Shown: positions 11,825 to 24,500 of the stretch, piece by piece | How positions within the stretch are numbered: position 1 is the first letter of the stretch | How the letters are laid out: each line of letters opens with the position of its first letter | NCBI GenBank assembly: GCA_020746105.1 | Contig: CM036632.1 | Span: 8,726,001-8,790,000, forward strand | Direction of reading: 5' to 3' | DNA length: 64,000 nt | Origin: Trogon surrucura | Taxonomy: Eukaryota; Chordata; Aves; Trogoniformes; Trogonidae | The notes under the pieces: model-generated | What the model was told of the DNA's origin: nothing | The model's database searches: none | What the model saw: only the letters and a program-made list of their open reading frames with translations | Translations under genes and position numbers: made by a program

Positions 11825-12492
11825 CGAACTGCAAATTGTTTTATTCAGTGATCGTGTACTTTGCAAATATAGAGTACTTTGCATACATTGCCATTTTCTT
11901 TTGCAGACAACACTTGAAGTTCCTTCCATTTTACAAAACACCATTAAACTAAAATGAAAGCATAAACAAGTCTGTGAAAATGTATTGTAGAAATTAGTAC
12001 AGTAACACCTTGGACATTTTCCTCTTCTACCAACACTGCCCAAACAAATGTTGGCAGCATCCCAAAGCAGAAAGACAACTTAGCAGGATTATGACATTGA
12101 AATGCTGCTTTCTACACAGGAGGAAGACTATTCTGCAAGTGGGATAAAGTTCAGAGGCTGCAAATTGATCTGTGCAGATTATCTTCTTCCTTTGTTGCTA
12201 AAATGACAATAAATCGGATTTCGAAAGGCTTTTGCAACCATAGAGGTTCAAAACACCCTTTACTGAACCTAAATCAGCATTTAAAATATGGATATAGTGG
12301 TAAAACTGGAAACAGAAATTCAGGTTAAATTATTGCACTCAGAACAGTTTTACCTTTTCCTGCGTCCAAGTAAATATGTCACACTAAGTAAAATAAAAAT
12401 ACACTGAGCTCCTCCAGTCAAAATCTAGACAGTGATTTTGGCCTTGGTTACACCCTCTCTCCTACAGATGACTCCCTGGAAACAGGCGCTCG
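11825..12492 (-). other. VPS35L: VPS35L 3' UTR (predicted)
   Basis: This is the sequence between the VPS35L stop and the AATAAA at 11840-11845 with its GT-rich downstream element. It is AT-rich with no ORF of note. The end is inferred from the signal only. Confidence 0.5.
11840..11845 (-). promoter_or_regulatory. VPS35L: VPS35L polyadenylation signal
   Basis: On the - strand AATAAA lies about 650 bases beyond the VPS35L stop. It is followed within 40 bases by a GT-rich element (GTCTGTTTGTTCTGGGG, then GTTTGTGT), as expected for a cleavage site near 11820-11830. The 3' UTR would then be about 12492 to 11825. Confidence 0.6.
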
Positions 12493-12591
12493 TCAGGTCC
12501 TGGACTGCAGAGGAAGCCGAAGGGCCAAGTCTGTGAAATGACTCATTTCAGGCTGTTTGCTTCGCCTCTTGATGTATTCGAGCGTTTTCAC
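12493..12591 (-). CDS. VPS35L: VPS35L exon 31 (stop codon)
   Basis: The coding part has 99 bases: residues 932-963, [20 protein letters not shown] then [12 protein letters not shown], and TGA. The acceptor is ACCCAG. The human C-terminus is [11 protein letters not shown], one residue different at the end. Confidence 0.95.
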   Translation of the reverse strand: MKTLEYIKRRSKQPEMSHFTDLALRLPLQSRT

Positions 12592-15500
12592 CTGGGTATG
12601 AAAAGAAAGACATTTGGGGATTTTGAGTGTCTTTGTGTTTTCTCACTTCGCAGGCCATCAGTTAATCCCTATGACAGCGTTCTAACAGACACTCTTGTCA
12701 TGTTCCCTACATTCCTCTGGCTGGATACACACTTGCATTTCTTACTCCATTTGTTATTGTGTATCTTTCTTCAAGGCTCTAGAACGCTCACTTTCCAAGC
12801 TTACACCATGCAGTTCCTCCAACAAATAAAAATGCTGTATTTCTCTTAAAGATAGTTTTCTGTACTGAAAATAAGTTCTTCCACCCAACATTTCCAGGTT
12901 TCCTAATGTGTGAAATACATTTAAAAGTGCTAGAAAGATACAGACCACTTGAAATAAGTTGCTTATTCATTAAGAAACATTAAAAAAAACAAGGTTGTAG
13001 GTTTTTTTTAAACTCGTTTATAATTTTCAAAAGAGGAACGTGTAAAGCAATTAGGCTTATTCAGATCAAGAAAATGTTACCTTTTCTCAAATGAGGAGCT
13101 AAAAAAGATCTTAAGAACTAAAGCTTCTCTGCATTATCTCCTTTCCTTACCATAGTCTTGGTGTCAGCAAAGCCATGTTTCTGAGCGAGATTCCAGAGAT
13201 TGACTGAAAGCTGGTTTAGTTTGTTGTTTCGTAAATCCCCATGAGCTAGAATAGTATTAAACAAATAGAGTGCCAACTGGCTCTGTCGCTTTAGGGTCTA
13301 TAATAAAAAAAAATGAAAATAAAAATCCTGTATTACCACATAGTCATCCCAAAACATCCAGCACAACTTCACCAGGCTATATTCATTTTATAACACACAG
13401 CAATAATTACAAGAAAACAGGGATACTTTTCACATTCCATTCAAAATCAACTGTTGTCGTAGAGACGGACACGACACATCTGTATGGTGATCAAAGTGGC
13501 TCAAAAATGGCCCCTTTATTATACAAAGGGTGTGCCTTTTATACACAGCCGAAGGCAGAAGAAGGCAGCGTGGCCTTTGCTTATAGGTTAAACACTTGTT
13601 GTTCAAGTTCTAATTGGTTAACACTGAGCAGCTTCCAGCTCGGCTCATCCCTCTTGATCTTGAGGGTGAAGGTTCTGCAAACGTGTCCAAACTCAGTGCA
13701 CACAACTTCCCATCTCAAGGGCACACTGGGAATTTGTCAAAGTCAATGTCTTCAACCAATGCCAGGTTTTCAGCAGTCCAGCTGCCATCCTCCACAATCA
13801 ACAAGCAGCGATAGTCACGAATCAACATAAGTAAATACTTACGCAGGAGTCCTACCTCTTGTACCACTTTGGCACGGCACAGTTTGTAGTTCTTGGCACA
13901 TTTTTAACTCAAGACTCCCTACGATTGCATGGGAGTCACCCTCCCACCAGCCACCCCTGCCCTTAGATCACCATAGCTATCTGTACTTTCACAGAGACCA
14001 ATATTGTCAGTCTACATTAACGCAACTACAGGCTTTTTCCAATAGTCTATTCTTTTATTTTTTCAACCAAACATGCTTTTCCCCCCTGCTATTCTTTCAC
14101 TGAAACTTTGCTGATACCAACATATTCGCATCTACTTTCCCAGAAGCTGCTGAGGAGGACCCCACTCCATGGCAATGCCCAGGGAGGAGCAGGGTGCCCT
14201 TTGGCCTCTGGGGGAGAGCTCTGGGGCACACAGCCCTGCCCTAGGCTGACAAGGTGTTACCACCCTGATTTGGAGGGACTAGAAAACACAAGTAATGCAA
14301 ATGCTGTTGCAGATTAGTTCTCTTCTGGAACTACTCCTGTGTAGTAAGTTTTTAAAGGCTAAAAGGATGAATTATTATCGGATGCACCTGAGAGGCAGTA
14401 TTTTTCTATCCTGCTTTGCTGCAGCTGTCCTTTGGGTTTTGCTCGGGAAAGCCCACTGCTGAAAGCACGGCTCCATCTCCCACAGAAACTCAGCACTACA
14501 GTACTAGTTAAAACTGTCAGCTGAGCACGTCAGTTAATGGACTTAGGACTTCACCTCAGCTCTCTCAGTTCAATACATGCTAGGGTAGCTAATATTTACT
14601 GTTCGTATAGGAAAAAATGAGGCAGAAATTGGAGTAAGAGGAGTGCAGTGATCTCTGACTTGGGTTCTCCTGACATGGTACCAGTGCAGCCATGAAGCCT
14701 CTGCCCTGTCCCTAAGGGACCGAAAGTAAATTAATTTCCCTTCTCACTGCCAGCAGAAGAGAGGTCAGATGCTATTAATCAAATAAATAACACACACGAG
14801 CTATTAGTCCTCCAGATAAATATGGAAAAGGAGAAAGCCATGCCATTACAGAAGTGGCTAAGTAGAAAAGAGGACACAGCATGCCCCAAACGAAAAGCAG
14901 CAGACTGCTACTATATGTGACGCACACCGTAGATCTGTGCCAGCAGAAAAAATCTGACGCATCAGAAATTGTGTGCCCGCACACACACACAGAGGCAGTG
15001 TGCAGAGCTGCTCAAGGGCCCAGGAGAAGCTCCCTAAGCACTAAATTCATTACATGAAACTACCAAGAAACAGCTCCCCCTGGAACAGTTATCTACATTA
15101 GCAATTTGCATCCCAGTAGTTCCAAAACTTATTTACAGACTAAAACTACAACCATCATTTGGGAGCGTTGAACTGCACCCCCTACCAGACAGAGAAATAA
15201 CAATTGATCATAGTAGTAAAACAAAGAACAGAAATACAACTCAAAAAGACAATAAAAGAAGAAAGTACTTATGCTTAAATGCTTAAATATTACTGCAGTA
15301 TTTCTCTTTTAGGGCTAATATCCCCCAGAGAAAAACAGATAGAGGGTGCAGCCAACTAATCCATTCACGAGGCATCTTGCCACATCACCATGTATCTTGG
15401 ATTAACAAAATAAACTGTATTACCCATGGGTTTTTTTCCCCATTTACCATCTACTGCCTGTGTGTCTTCTGCTGAATGCAAGCTTCAAAGAGGTTCCTGG

Positions 15501-18500
15501 GAATTGTTTGGAGGTTTCATCGGAAGTGGGACAGTTAAATTATTAGGCAAAATGGAAAAGCAGCAGTACTTCAGTCTGAGTATCAAGTAGTGAGGTTTTT
15601 TAGGCAATATCAATGCAAATATAAAATCCATTCTTTAAAATAAGGATCACGTTTTGACTGATCTGAAACACGTACTTCAAAAAGGATCTAGAAAAAAAGC
15701 CAGAAGAGCGAAACACACAATTCTCACTGTATTGTGGCAAGAATAAGGCAGGATTTTGGCACCTAGTCACCAGTTACACAATGCAAAGTGAAGAGAGAGG
15801 CAGGCGCAGGTATGCAGGAAATCCCACCACATCTGAAAACCAATGAGAAGAGTCAGACACGGCTTCATGTGAGGAGCAGGAATGTGTGTGTGACGGGGCA
15901 CCGACCTCCGACCTGAGGGAGGGATCTCGGTGCCCAGGCTGCTGCCGTAACCGAGATGCAATGGCGGGTGGCACCTCATCTCACAGGCTGCATTCACACG
16001 CAGCGAGGAGAAAGAAGCAGCGCAGTTATTTGGCAGTCACACGTGTCATGGGACCAGCAACGCCCACACCAAAAAGAACTGCCAGCCTTCCAGGCACTGC
16101 GTTTCCAGTATCTTTGGAATAATGCTGATGACAATGAAACAGAGAACAAAGTACATCATCCCTGAATGTGACCCCCTTGCGTCCTAGCCCCTCCACCAAA
16201 GTACAGAGCAATGCCCAAATTTCATACAGCATAAGCGAAAAAACCGTGATCTTTCACACAACGGACCAGGTAACATATTTCACAAAATCCTGGCTAGCAA
16301 TTCAAATATTCATTCCTATCTTTCAGTGACTTTTGCCAGACATCTATATCATAAGGATATCTTGAGCCTTCTGTTAGAAAAGCATTTGTGCATTGGGGTA
16401 CGTTGCTCCTCTGAAGGTGCATCCAGCCTGCTGCTGCTCCCACAGGCAGCTTGAAAATGTGACCAGTCTGCCTGCGGCAGCGCAGAGCTCAGCACGGCTT
16501 TAATGCTCCTCCTGGAAACTGCAGCAGGTAAATTCTCTTGCCTCCCTTCTCCCAAAGAGAACACAATGTTTAACCACCTTTAGAAAATCTCAGCCAAGGA
16601 CACAAAATTCTTCACGATGAGCAGCTTCTTCTGAATTTAAAACATACCCACATGCAGAGAGCTAAGTCCAACTCTGCTTCTAGTTCAGTATTCAAACACA
16701 CGTGAAATCAACTGAAGTTTTTACAACTTCATATAAAATAAAATTAAAAAATCATATGTGTTGAAAGAAGAAGCATCAAGAGCACACCCAGGAATTGCTT
16801 TCTACTGCTCCAGTTTTGATACTTACTATAAGAAATCCAGTATCTATTACCTGGCACACAGGAGGATTGTCACCCTAACACAGCACCATCAGGGGCACAC
16901 CACCACACTCCTGACGTTTTGGATCAAAAGTCGCGTTTGAGCAAAACACACTCCATCTGGATAGTTATCACTGAGCAGCAAGAGGCAAGGTATTTACATT
17001 CCTAAGAAACCTGGGGGATAAGATTAGTCTCCCACCCACACAAAGGCAGAGAGGATTCACTGATAGGTGCTCACGTGACCAGAATACAGAACTGTCCAAA
17101 AATTTCCACTCCAACATGGTCACACTTAATGAAGCATTTTCTAATACTGCAGAAAGCCCACACTTTGTTAACACAAGATGCACTGTTTTCCTCCAAACTG
17201 CCACTTTGGTGAGAGCATTTTATTGTGAGAAAAACATATTTTCCCTTATAGCTTTTAAAGGAAATGAACTAATAAAAACACGGAATCATCAGAGGCTTGT
17301 TCATTTAAATGAGCAGCCAAGATAAAGAATAACAAAAGGTCACCAAGACCGAAGCAATCCGAACAGCACAGTGATTTTATGATCCGTTCTACTTTAGCAC
17401 AAATGGAGGTCTCCGACAATATTCTTGCTTCTATTTCTTCAGCAGCAACAGCTTCCTCAGAAAACTATTCATTCTTACAAAACAATTTTTATCTAAATCT
17501 CTCAAGGACTTCTACTGAACAAACCAAAACAAATGCTCCCCCTTGGTAAGTAAGGATGGACAGAGGAGTAAATCCAAGGCCACCGAGGCAAAGGCAGGGC
17601 AAGGACCTGTATCCATGCTGCTTAGCTTTAAATCCAGTTTTCTGTGCAACAACTGCTTCGATGAAATAAGACAGGATCTCATTACTCCAAGTATTAAGCT
17701 TGAAAGTGGGGGCGGGGGGGAGAAGGGGGGAAGTCTTTCAGAAACCACAGATTTCAAGCCTGACAAAAAAATCCCAGCCACATATTTGATATAGGAGTCA
17801 GATGCAAAAAAAATCCTTAATAGACAATTCACAGTCCCACACACTGTTGAACATTTCCTTCCAATACCTGCTTGAATAAACCTGAGTAAGAACATACCTC
17901 CTCCTTCCCAAGGGCTTTCAGATGATCCAGGATCTGTGCTATCACTGTTTCACACAGTTTATTAATTTCAGCCAGGAACTTGGAGTCTCCACCGTAGAGG
18001 GTATCATTGGAATCAACTGCGGAGATGAATTCAAGCTTAGGTCTGGCTGAGGAGCGATGCATGTTTGCTACTGAGAACACCAGCTATTTACAGAAGGCCA
18101 GATTTAGGAGTTATAAAATGCCCCCCCTTCATGAAACATAAACAGAACAATCTTGTTTAACCACCTACCACCTGGCTGCCTGTTAAGTCCTCTTGATTTT
18201 AAGAACAAAATGCTGAAAAGAATCTTCTAGCTTAAAGCCAGTCCTGTATTCCTGGATGCAGCTAGGCTCACAAATATCTGCTAGACTTAACCGCAAAGCA
18301 GCATACAGTGACAATTTTCATTTTTTTCCCACAGAGACAGACTCCCTGCTCCCCTCAGTTTAACAGGGTATGGCCATCATCTTCAATGGCAGCAGGACTG
18401 GGCCACACAATTTACTCTTGAATTTTTTAGAGCTCGTATAACCGTGATTTTAAACATGTGTTTTGGCCTCATTTATTTATAATGTTTTACTACGAAGTTA

Positions 18501-21500
18501 CAAGAAATTTGTAAGTTTAAGTGTATTCTGGGTAAATCAGAGAGCATGTAAGTAAACAACATTTTAAGAAGCTAAGGTACCAGGCTCACACAGAAGAAAA
18601 GCCAACAAATATCACTCGACTACAGAGGAAAAATTACTAATCTACATTTTCCATGTTTCTCTCCATTGAAATCTAATTAATTTAGATTTCTCATCTTGGG
18701 ATTAAGCAGTTGTTTTGGTCATATAAAAATGGATTGAAAAAAAAAAGCAGCTAAACCATGTTCTCTTACAGAAGTTGAACAGCAGATTTACTGCAGAGTA
18801 ATTGTCCAACTGACAACTATTTTCTGTGCTGCTAACTGCAAGAGATATTTTGCCATGGTTGCTAACTCTGACAGACTATTCCCCAGAAGAACGGCAGACT
18901 ACATTCCAGCCTGCCTCTCTGTGAAAGCCCTGTGCAACTCGAACGAAAAGCCAAACCAGCCTGGCCACTCAGACTAACTAATCTTGCCAGTATGCTCCAA
19001 AAGACTCAATTAATACTCTACCTTAATTTAGTAACCTCTCTATGATCAGAAGGCAAACACTCAAATTCTAGAGCATATTAAAATATTATTACAAAAAGGC
19101 TACAACCATTTTATAAAATGCAAAATATTCAGAATTTTTTTTTGCTACTCTGAAGATTTTTGTATATTAGCACCAGAATTTCTTGCCTTGAAAGCAGCAA
19201 ATATATCATTTAAATGAAGAAGACTATGTATTGCATTCTGAGTTGTTAATAAATGTGAATGAAACACCAACAACGAGTATAAATCCAGCTGATACTTCAG
19301 ACAAAAAGAAAGCCCTCCATACATACAATGTTCTAGTATTTACTTGAAAAGTTCACAATTCTAAATATTTGCACCAATACCACCTGGAATGAACTAAGTT
19401 TTTTCCACCGATCCACTTTAAAGTACAGACAGCACATCTGTCTGGGAGCCACCTCCTGTGATTATTTTAAGTTACAGTATCCAGAGAGCACAGGAGGATC
19501 ATGCATTCGGTAGGACTGGCTACCACTGATCTTCTTTACCTAGCTATGGTGGCAACACAGGGTTACAAAATGCATGATGCAAAGTGAGAATCCAGAGCCA
19601 CCCTTCTCTGTTACCTTTATCTACATGGTAGATATACGCTTCTTGAGTCATTGCAGACAGCAGATGCAAAACATTAGTATAAATCCTGACTTTGTCATCG
19701 CTGTTATCCTCCCAAGTATAATCCTGGATCACATTGAGTAATCCTCGCACAAGAAACAACACTCCTTGTTCTGGATGGTCCTACAGAAAAGAAAAAAGGT
19801 AGGTGAAACCCAGCAACCCTAAAACAAAAATGGGATTATATGCAGTCATTCAGGGATTTAGAGTCACAGTTTATTAGCTGTATACAAGCAAAATTTACAA
19901 CATAATTAAAGCTGACAACTACTTTTCTTAAGAATGCTTCCTGCAAACCCTTTTAGAAATTTCTTCCAGTTTCCTTCTAAAATGCCCATTTGTCCCATAA
20001 TCATAAACTGCCTTCACAGACAAACCTTGAAATGCTTTCTTTTCTAGTCACAGGGAAGAAGTACAAAAGTAATTGTCAGCTTCTCAACAGCTAAGTCTCT
20101 AAAATTCAACACACTACATAATTACTTTTTTTTTTTTGTTAAAATAATGTCAGTAAGCTCTAGAAACAAGTGTATTACTCATATGAGTTGCAGAAGAACA
20201 CCTGCGCTGGGAAGTCAATGCTACAGACGATCAACAATCTTTTAATACGAAAGGAACATAAGGACACCTGCTTTACATAAGCTATCAGGTTTTGCAAGCA
20301 GTTTTAATACTGCACTCTGCTTTTTTCAAGCTGGTAGTTGGTGCAATGATACCAACATATGCAGGACAAATCAAAGTCCATTGGGGATATTTCCCTCTGA
20401 TTTCCCTGTAAAGCAAAAAACAAACCAAAGCCAAACATGCCGTGGTACTAAGGCAGCCCTTGCTGGGAGAGAAGAATCTTTCAGAGACAGCCACAGCTGT
20501 TAACAGAGGGAGGTAAAATCCTCAAGTGTTAGGTTTCCACTGCAGTGAAATCTCAAGAGTCAGAGGCCTGCCTTTCTTCTCCAAGGTCAACAAAATACCA
20601 TGGCTACGTAAGTTTTATCTCGGGTCTTCCAGATTAGTTTACAATGCTTCCTCATCTTTTAGCTGTAGCTGAAAACCTGGGAAGGAAGATTACTATCTCT
20701 AAACTTGAAAACTGGTTAAAAATTGGAAGAGCCCAGAATGGCAGTATTTTGTGAAATATTCATCAGAAGAGGAAGGTTATGTCAAGACACATCTTCTAAT
20801 TACTGTTTGCACTCAAAACATTAGGCAACCTCTAACAAAGTCACTAAAACTAGAGCTCCATATTCTTCCCCTCCTCCAGTATCAAGATTTTATGAGTGCT
20901 CAGCTGAAGTACCACTTTTCTGCAAGGATCTGTTAAAACAGTAAATGATGTTTACACACTTAAATGATAATGAGATTTCACTCTACCCCAAATCCAGTCA
21001 AGTGCAAGGTGCTACTGAGAAATGCTGTATTATCCATCTCCAAAGAACTGTTCTGCCTCCCCACTTTGCATTGGGGTGAGAGATTTTGCAGCCAACAAGC
21101 AAATGAGCTCAGTTTGCTTGTGGAAAACTAACCACTGCAGCTCCCACTCCCAAAAGGCCAGTCTTCTCCCCATTTTTAAAGAGGAAAGTCAAAATAGTCT
21201 TACCAGCCCACGCGCTATCCATGCACACACAACTTACCGGAACGACTAGTAACGTGGAAAAAAAATTACACAGGAATTCCAGGAGGAAGGCATCAGAAGG
21301 TCGCATCTTTCCATCTACACTGATCATTTTTGGCACTTCAGGAACAAGGCTCACCGCGGCTTTGAAAAAAGCATCAGCTACAAAATAAAAATATAGTTGC
21401 TGTATTATCACTCCAACTGCGACGGCAGTCACGCCTGTGATCCACTGATTGCTTCGAGGCTGTTTCAGATAGACCACAGAAAATGAAGGTACGCTTAACC

Positions 21501-24500
21501 CCAAAGAAACTCAAGACTCAGCAGTCAAAACCTGTGGTAACTGAAGTGATGCTGCTTTTTCAAAAGCAGTTACCGCATCACTTGAGAATTCTGGAATTTG
21601 AACTCTTTGGTTAACATTGTTTCTAATATATTGCATATATAATAATAAACATAAATTAGCACGATTCAAGATTGACTTATATAAAGCAATACATCTGCCA
21701 GACGAGGAATGCAAAGGGGGAAGAAAGAACATGCTGTGTTCTTCACAGATTCATTCACAAAAGGCTGCTAGTTACGAGAAGTACAGACAATTTAATTTCT
21801 CTAAGTATTTACAGCGATTAAAATAATATAGCACCAGAATCTGAGGTATTGCTCGTTACCTAGATAAAAGTATTCTTTCCAAGTATGACAACAGAGGAAT
21901 TACAGAAACCACCCACCATTATGGTCTCGGCAAAATAGCTATTAATAAAGAGTTATGAAAAAACTCTTATGTCTCTAATCCTATTCCCAAAAAACAATGC
22001 TAGAGCATATGTTCATCAATTCATTAAGTTAATATTCACAAATGAAAACCAACAATATTTTTATTCTTACTCTAGAAGACCCCTTATATACGCTAAGAGT
22101 TCAAAAAAAAATTTCTGACAGCAACATTATTCTGCACATTCTTGGCTACGTTTCAAAATATTGAAGTATCCAAACCGTATTCAGACTGTTTAGCCAAATA
22201 CTTCAAAGCGTCCTTCAGAATTAATACTGTATCCTTACTTTACAGGAACAGAGACTCAGGCCATGAAATCAAATTTGAGTAAAGAGAAAAAAAGAGAATT
22301 TCTGGTAAAAGCCAAGAGGTGTTCCAGGGCAAGGACGGAGATACCACTGGCAGGCACGCTTGGGCATTTCCAGGAGTGCAGCTTGCTCTGGAAAAATTCA
22401 TCTGAGCACATGAGACTCCAAGCAAACTTGCTAAATATAGAATCAACTGATATCTAATTTAAGCTTTCAAGGAATTTCAGGGAAACATGTGCATTGGAAA
22501 AACCATAATTCTTCTGACTTTTATTTCTTTTCAGCACACGAGTGCCCAAGCCCTTTTGAACTTCTCAGTGCTTAGAACGCAGACCCCTTCAGCCAAATAT
22601 TGTCATTCTCTTAATTCTGCACATTTATTTTTATTTCAAACATATAAGTTTGCACAGCCAACTCAAAGGAAGGTAAGTAATCTTTCTAGGAGCATTAACA
22701 GAGGAAGGAAAGCAGCAGCAGATGTTCCTTCTAGCACAAGTAAATGAATTCCTGTCACTTCGACAGTTGTCTCAAGAAAAAAGCGCAGTGCATGCCCCTC
22801 ATCACCATATAATAAAAACATGTGACCAGATGAATGAAAAAAATGTGTGTCAGAAAATAGTCTGCATACCAGAGTACCCATGTCTGTGCAGAGAACAGTC
22901 CTGCCTTATGAAGTTATTTCGTAACAGGACAGGAATGATCTTTGCAGTAATCAGTCTTCCGAATGGAAGAGAAGAGCTGCAGAGTACCTCACCTGAATTT
23001 ACCGCCTGCTCTCCCAGCAAGCACAGCCCTACGTGTTCTCCTCTAAACTTCTGCCACAGCACAAGTCCCAAACCTCTTATCTTCACTGTGAGTAACTGCA
23101 ATTTGATTCCATTTCCTCTTCTTGACCTCCTGCTGATGCCTGCTCACCCGGCCGAGCCAGGTGAGATCCTCACCAGAGCCACTCGCCCGCTCCTCCGCTG
23201 CCAGGAACCAGGAGGGACGCGGTCACACGGCAGAGGGCTCGCCCTGCCCTTGCTGCAACCAGCTCCTCTGCGCTTCCATCCTTCTGTGCCCCAACCAGGG
23301 CCGACACGCAGCTGCTGGGTCCGGCCGTGTCCCCGCAGTGCTGTCCCCTTGCCACTGCTGCAGCCACCCCGCGACCCCCCACGCCCTGCCACTGTCTCAG
23401 CATGATGGTGGCACCGTGGGGCTCTTGCCCCTACACTTTTAAATCTTCTTCCTTACTTCATTCCTCCTGCCCCCATGCAGCACAGCAAGGCAAGCCAAAA
23501 AAGCAAGAGAGCATAAAAGCAGCTCGTTGCATTTTCTACTAAAGAAATGGGTATTTTGCTTTGGTACACCCGAAGTACTGGCAAAGGGGCATATGTTCGT
23601 TTTGCCACGAGTTCAGACAGTCTGTGTTAAATATAAAATGGTTCTTGCGCTGCCATTCATTCAAGATACATGTGCTCTCTAAGAAGTAAAAATAAGTTCA
23701 CATTAATGCAAAGACTTTGCAAAAAACTGTCCTCCAGACTCCACCACCCTACTCACTTGTAGAGAGGTGTCAGAGCATGCACCACATAATCCAAGTTTGG
23801 AGGAAAAGTTCACTAAATAAGCTGTCACAGACATCCTATTTTCTTCCTAAGCATAAAGGAGCATCAGTATTTAATTCTGAATTACACTAATTATGAAGTT
23901 ATGAAATAGTGCTTTCTCTATATCTTTCGAAAGTCAATTTACAAAGCTATTACCACAGAGAAAACAATACACCCACTTTTCCTGGCTTCCAAAAGGTTTA
24001 AGGGACCACTTAAAAAGCACTGAAAACCACAACGATGCTATGCTCTTGGTTAAAACTAACTAACTAACTAAGGCTTGCTTTTTCTGGTGAAGAATGCAGT
24101 TTTCTTATCTGCCCGAAGTACGATGCTGGTTCTGAAGGGAGCCACTGGTAAGCTGGGTAAGGGGAGAGCAGCCGGCGCGTTAACAAATCATCATGATAAA
24201 GTCTTCCCAGACGGCTGTTAATACCTTGTGCAGTGCTCCGAACATGACATACTTCATGCTTCGCTAAATTTACCCTTTCACAGCAGCTCCTTCATTTTGG
24301 TTGACCATAATCCTATAAATCTTCCCCCCGAGCACACATGCTGACCTTCAGGCTACAAAAACTAACAGTCTTGGCTATGCAAGTCAGCACTTGCAGTAAC
24401 ACTCGCCTACAGAAAAAGCAAGCGGAATTGGAGTTGAATGTTTCGGCTCACGGTACGTACACACAAACATTTAGTTACACATACACATAAATATATTTAC

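Larger units (their letters stand above)
13298..17897 (-). other. VPS35L: VPS35L intron 29
   Basis: This 4.6 kb intron holds the solo LTR at 13452-13820 and a G-rich tract at 17708-17730. The rest is unique-looking. ORFs at 15767-16232 and 17512-17895 are shadows with no splice or homology support. Confidence 0.65.

Noticed and set aside
13270-13830. 186-codon + strand open frame
   Set aside because: It begins at GTG, runs antisense through VPS35L exon 30 and across the LTR; no retroviral or cellular protein is recognisable in it.
22722-23405. 227-codon + strand open frame
   Set aside because: It starts at a TTG, spans the CpG-dense block where stop codons are rare by composition, is proline/serine-rich without a known domain, and has overlapping frames on both strands.
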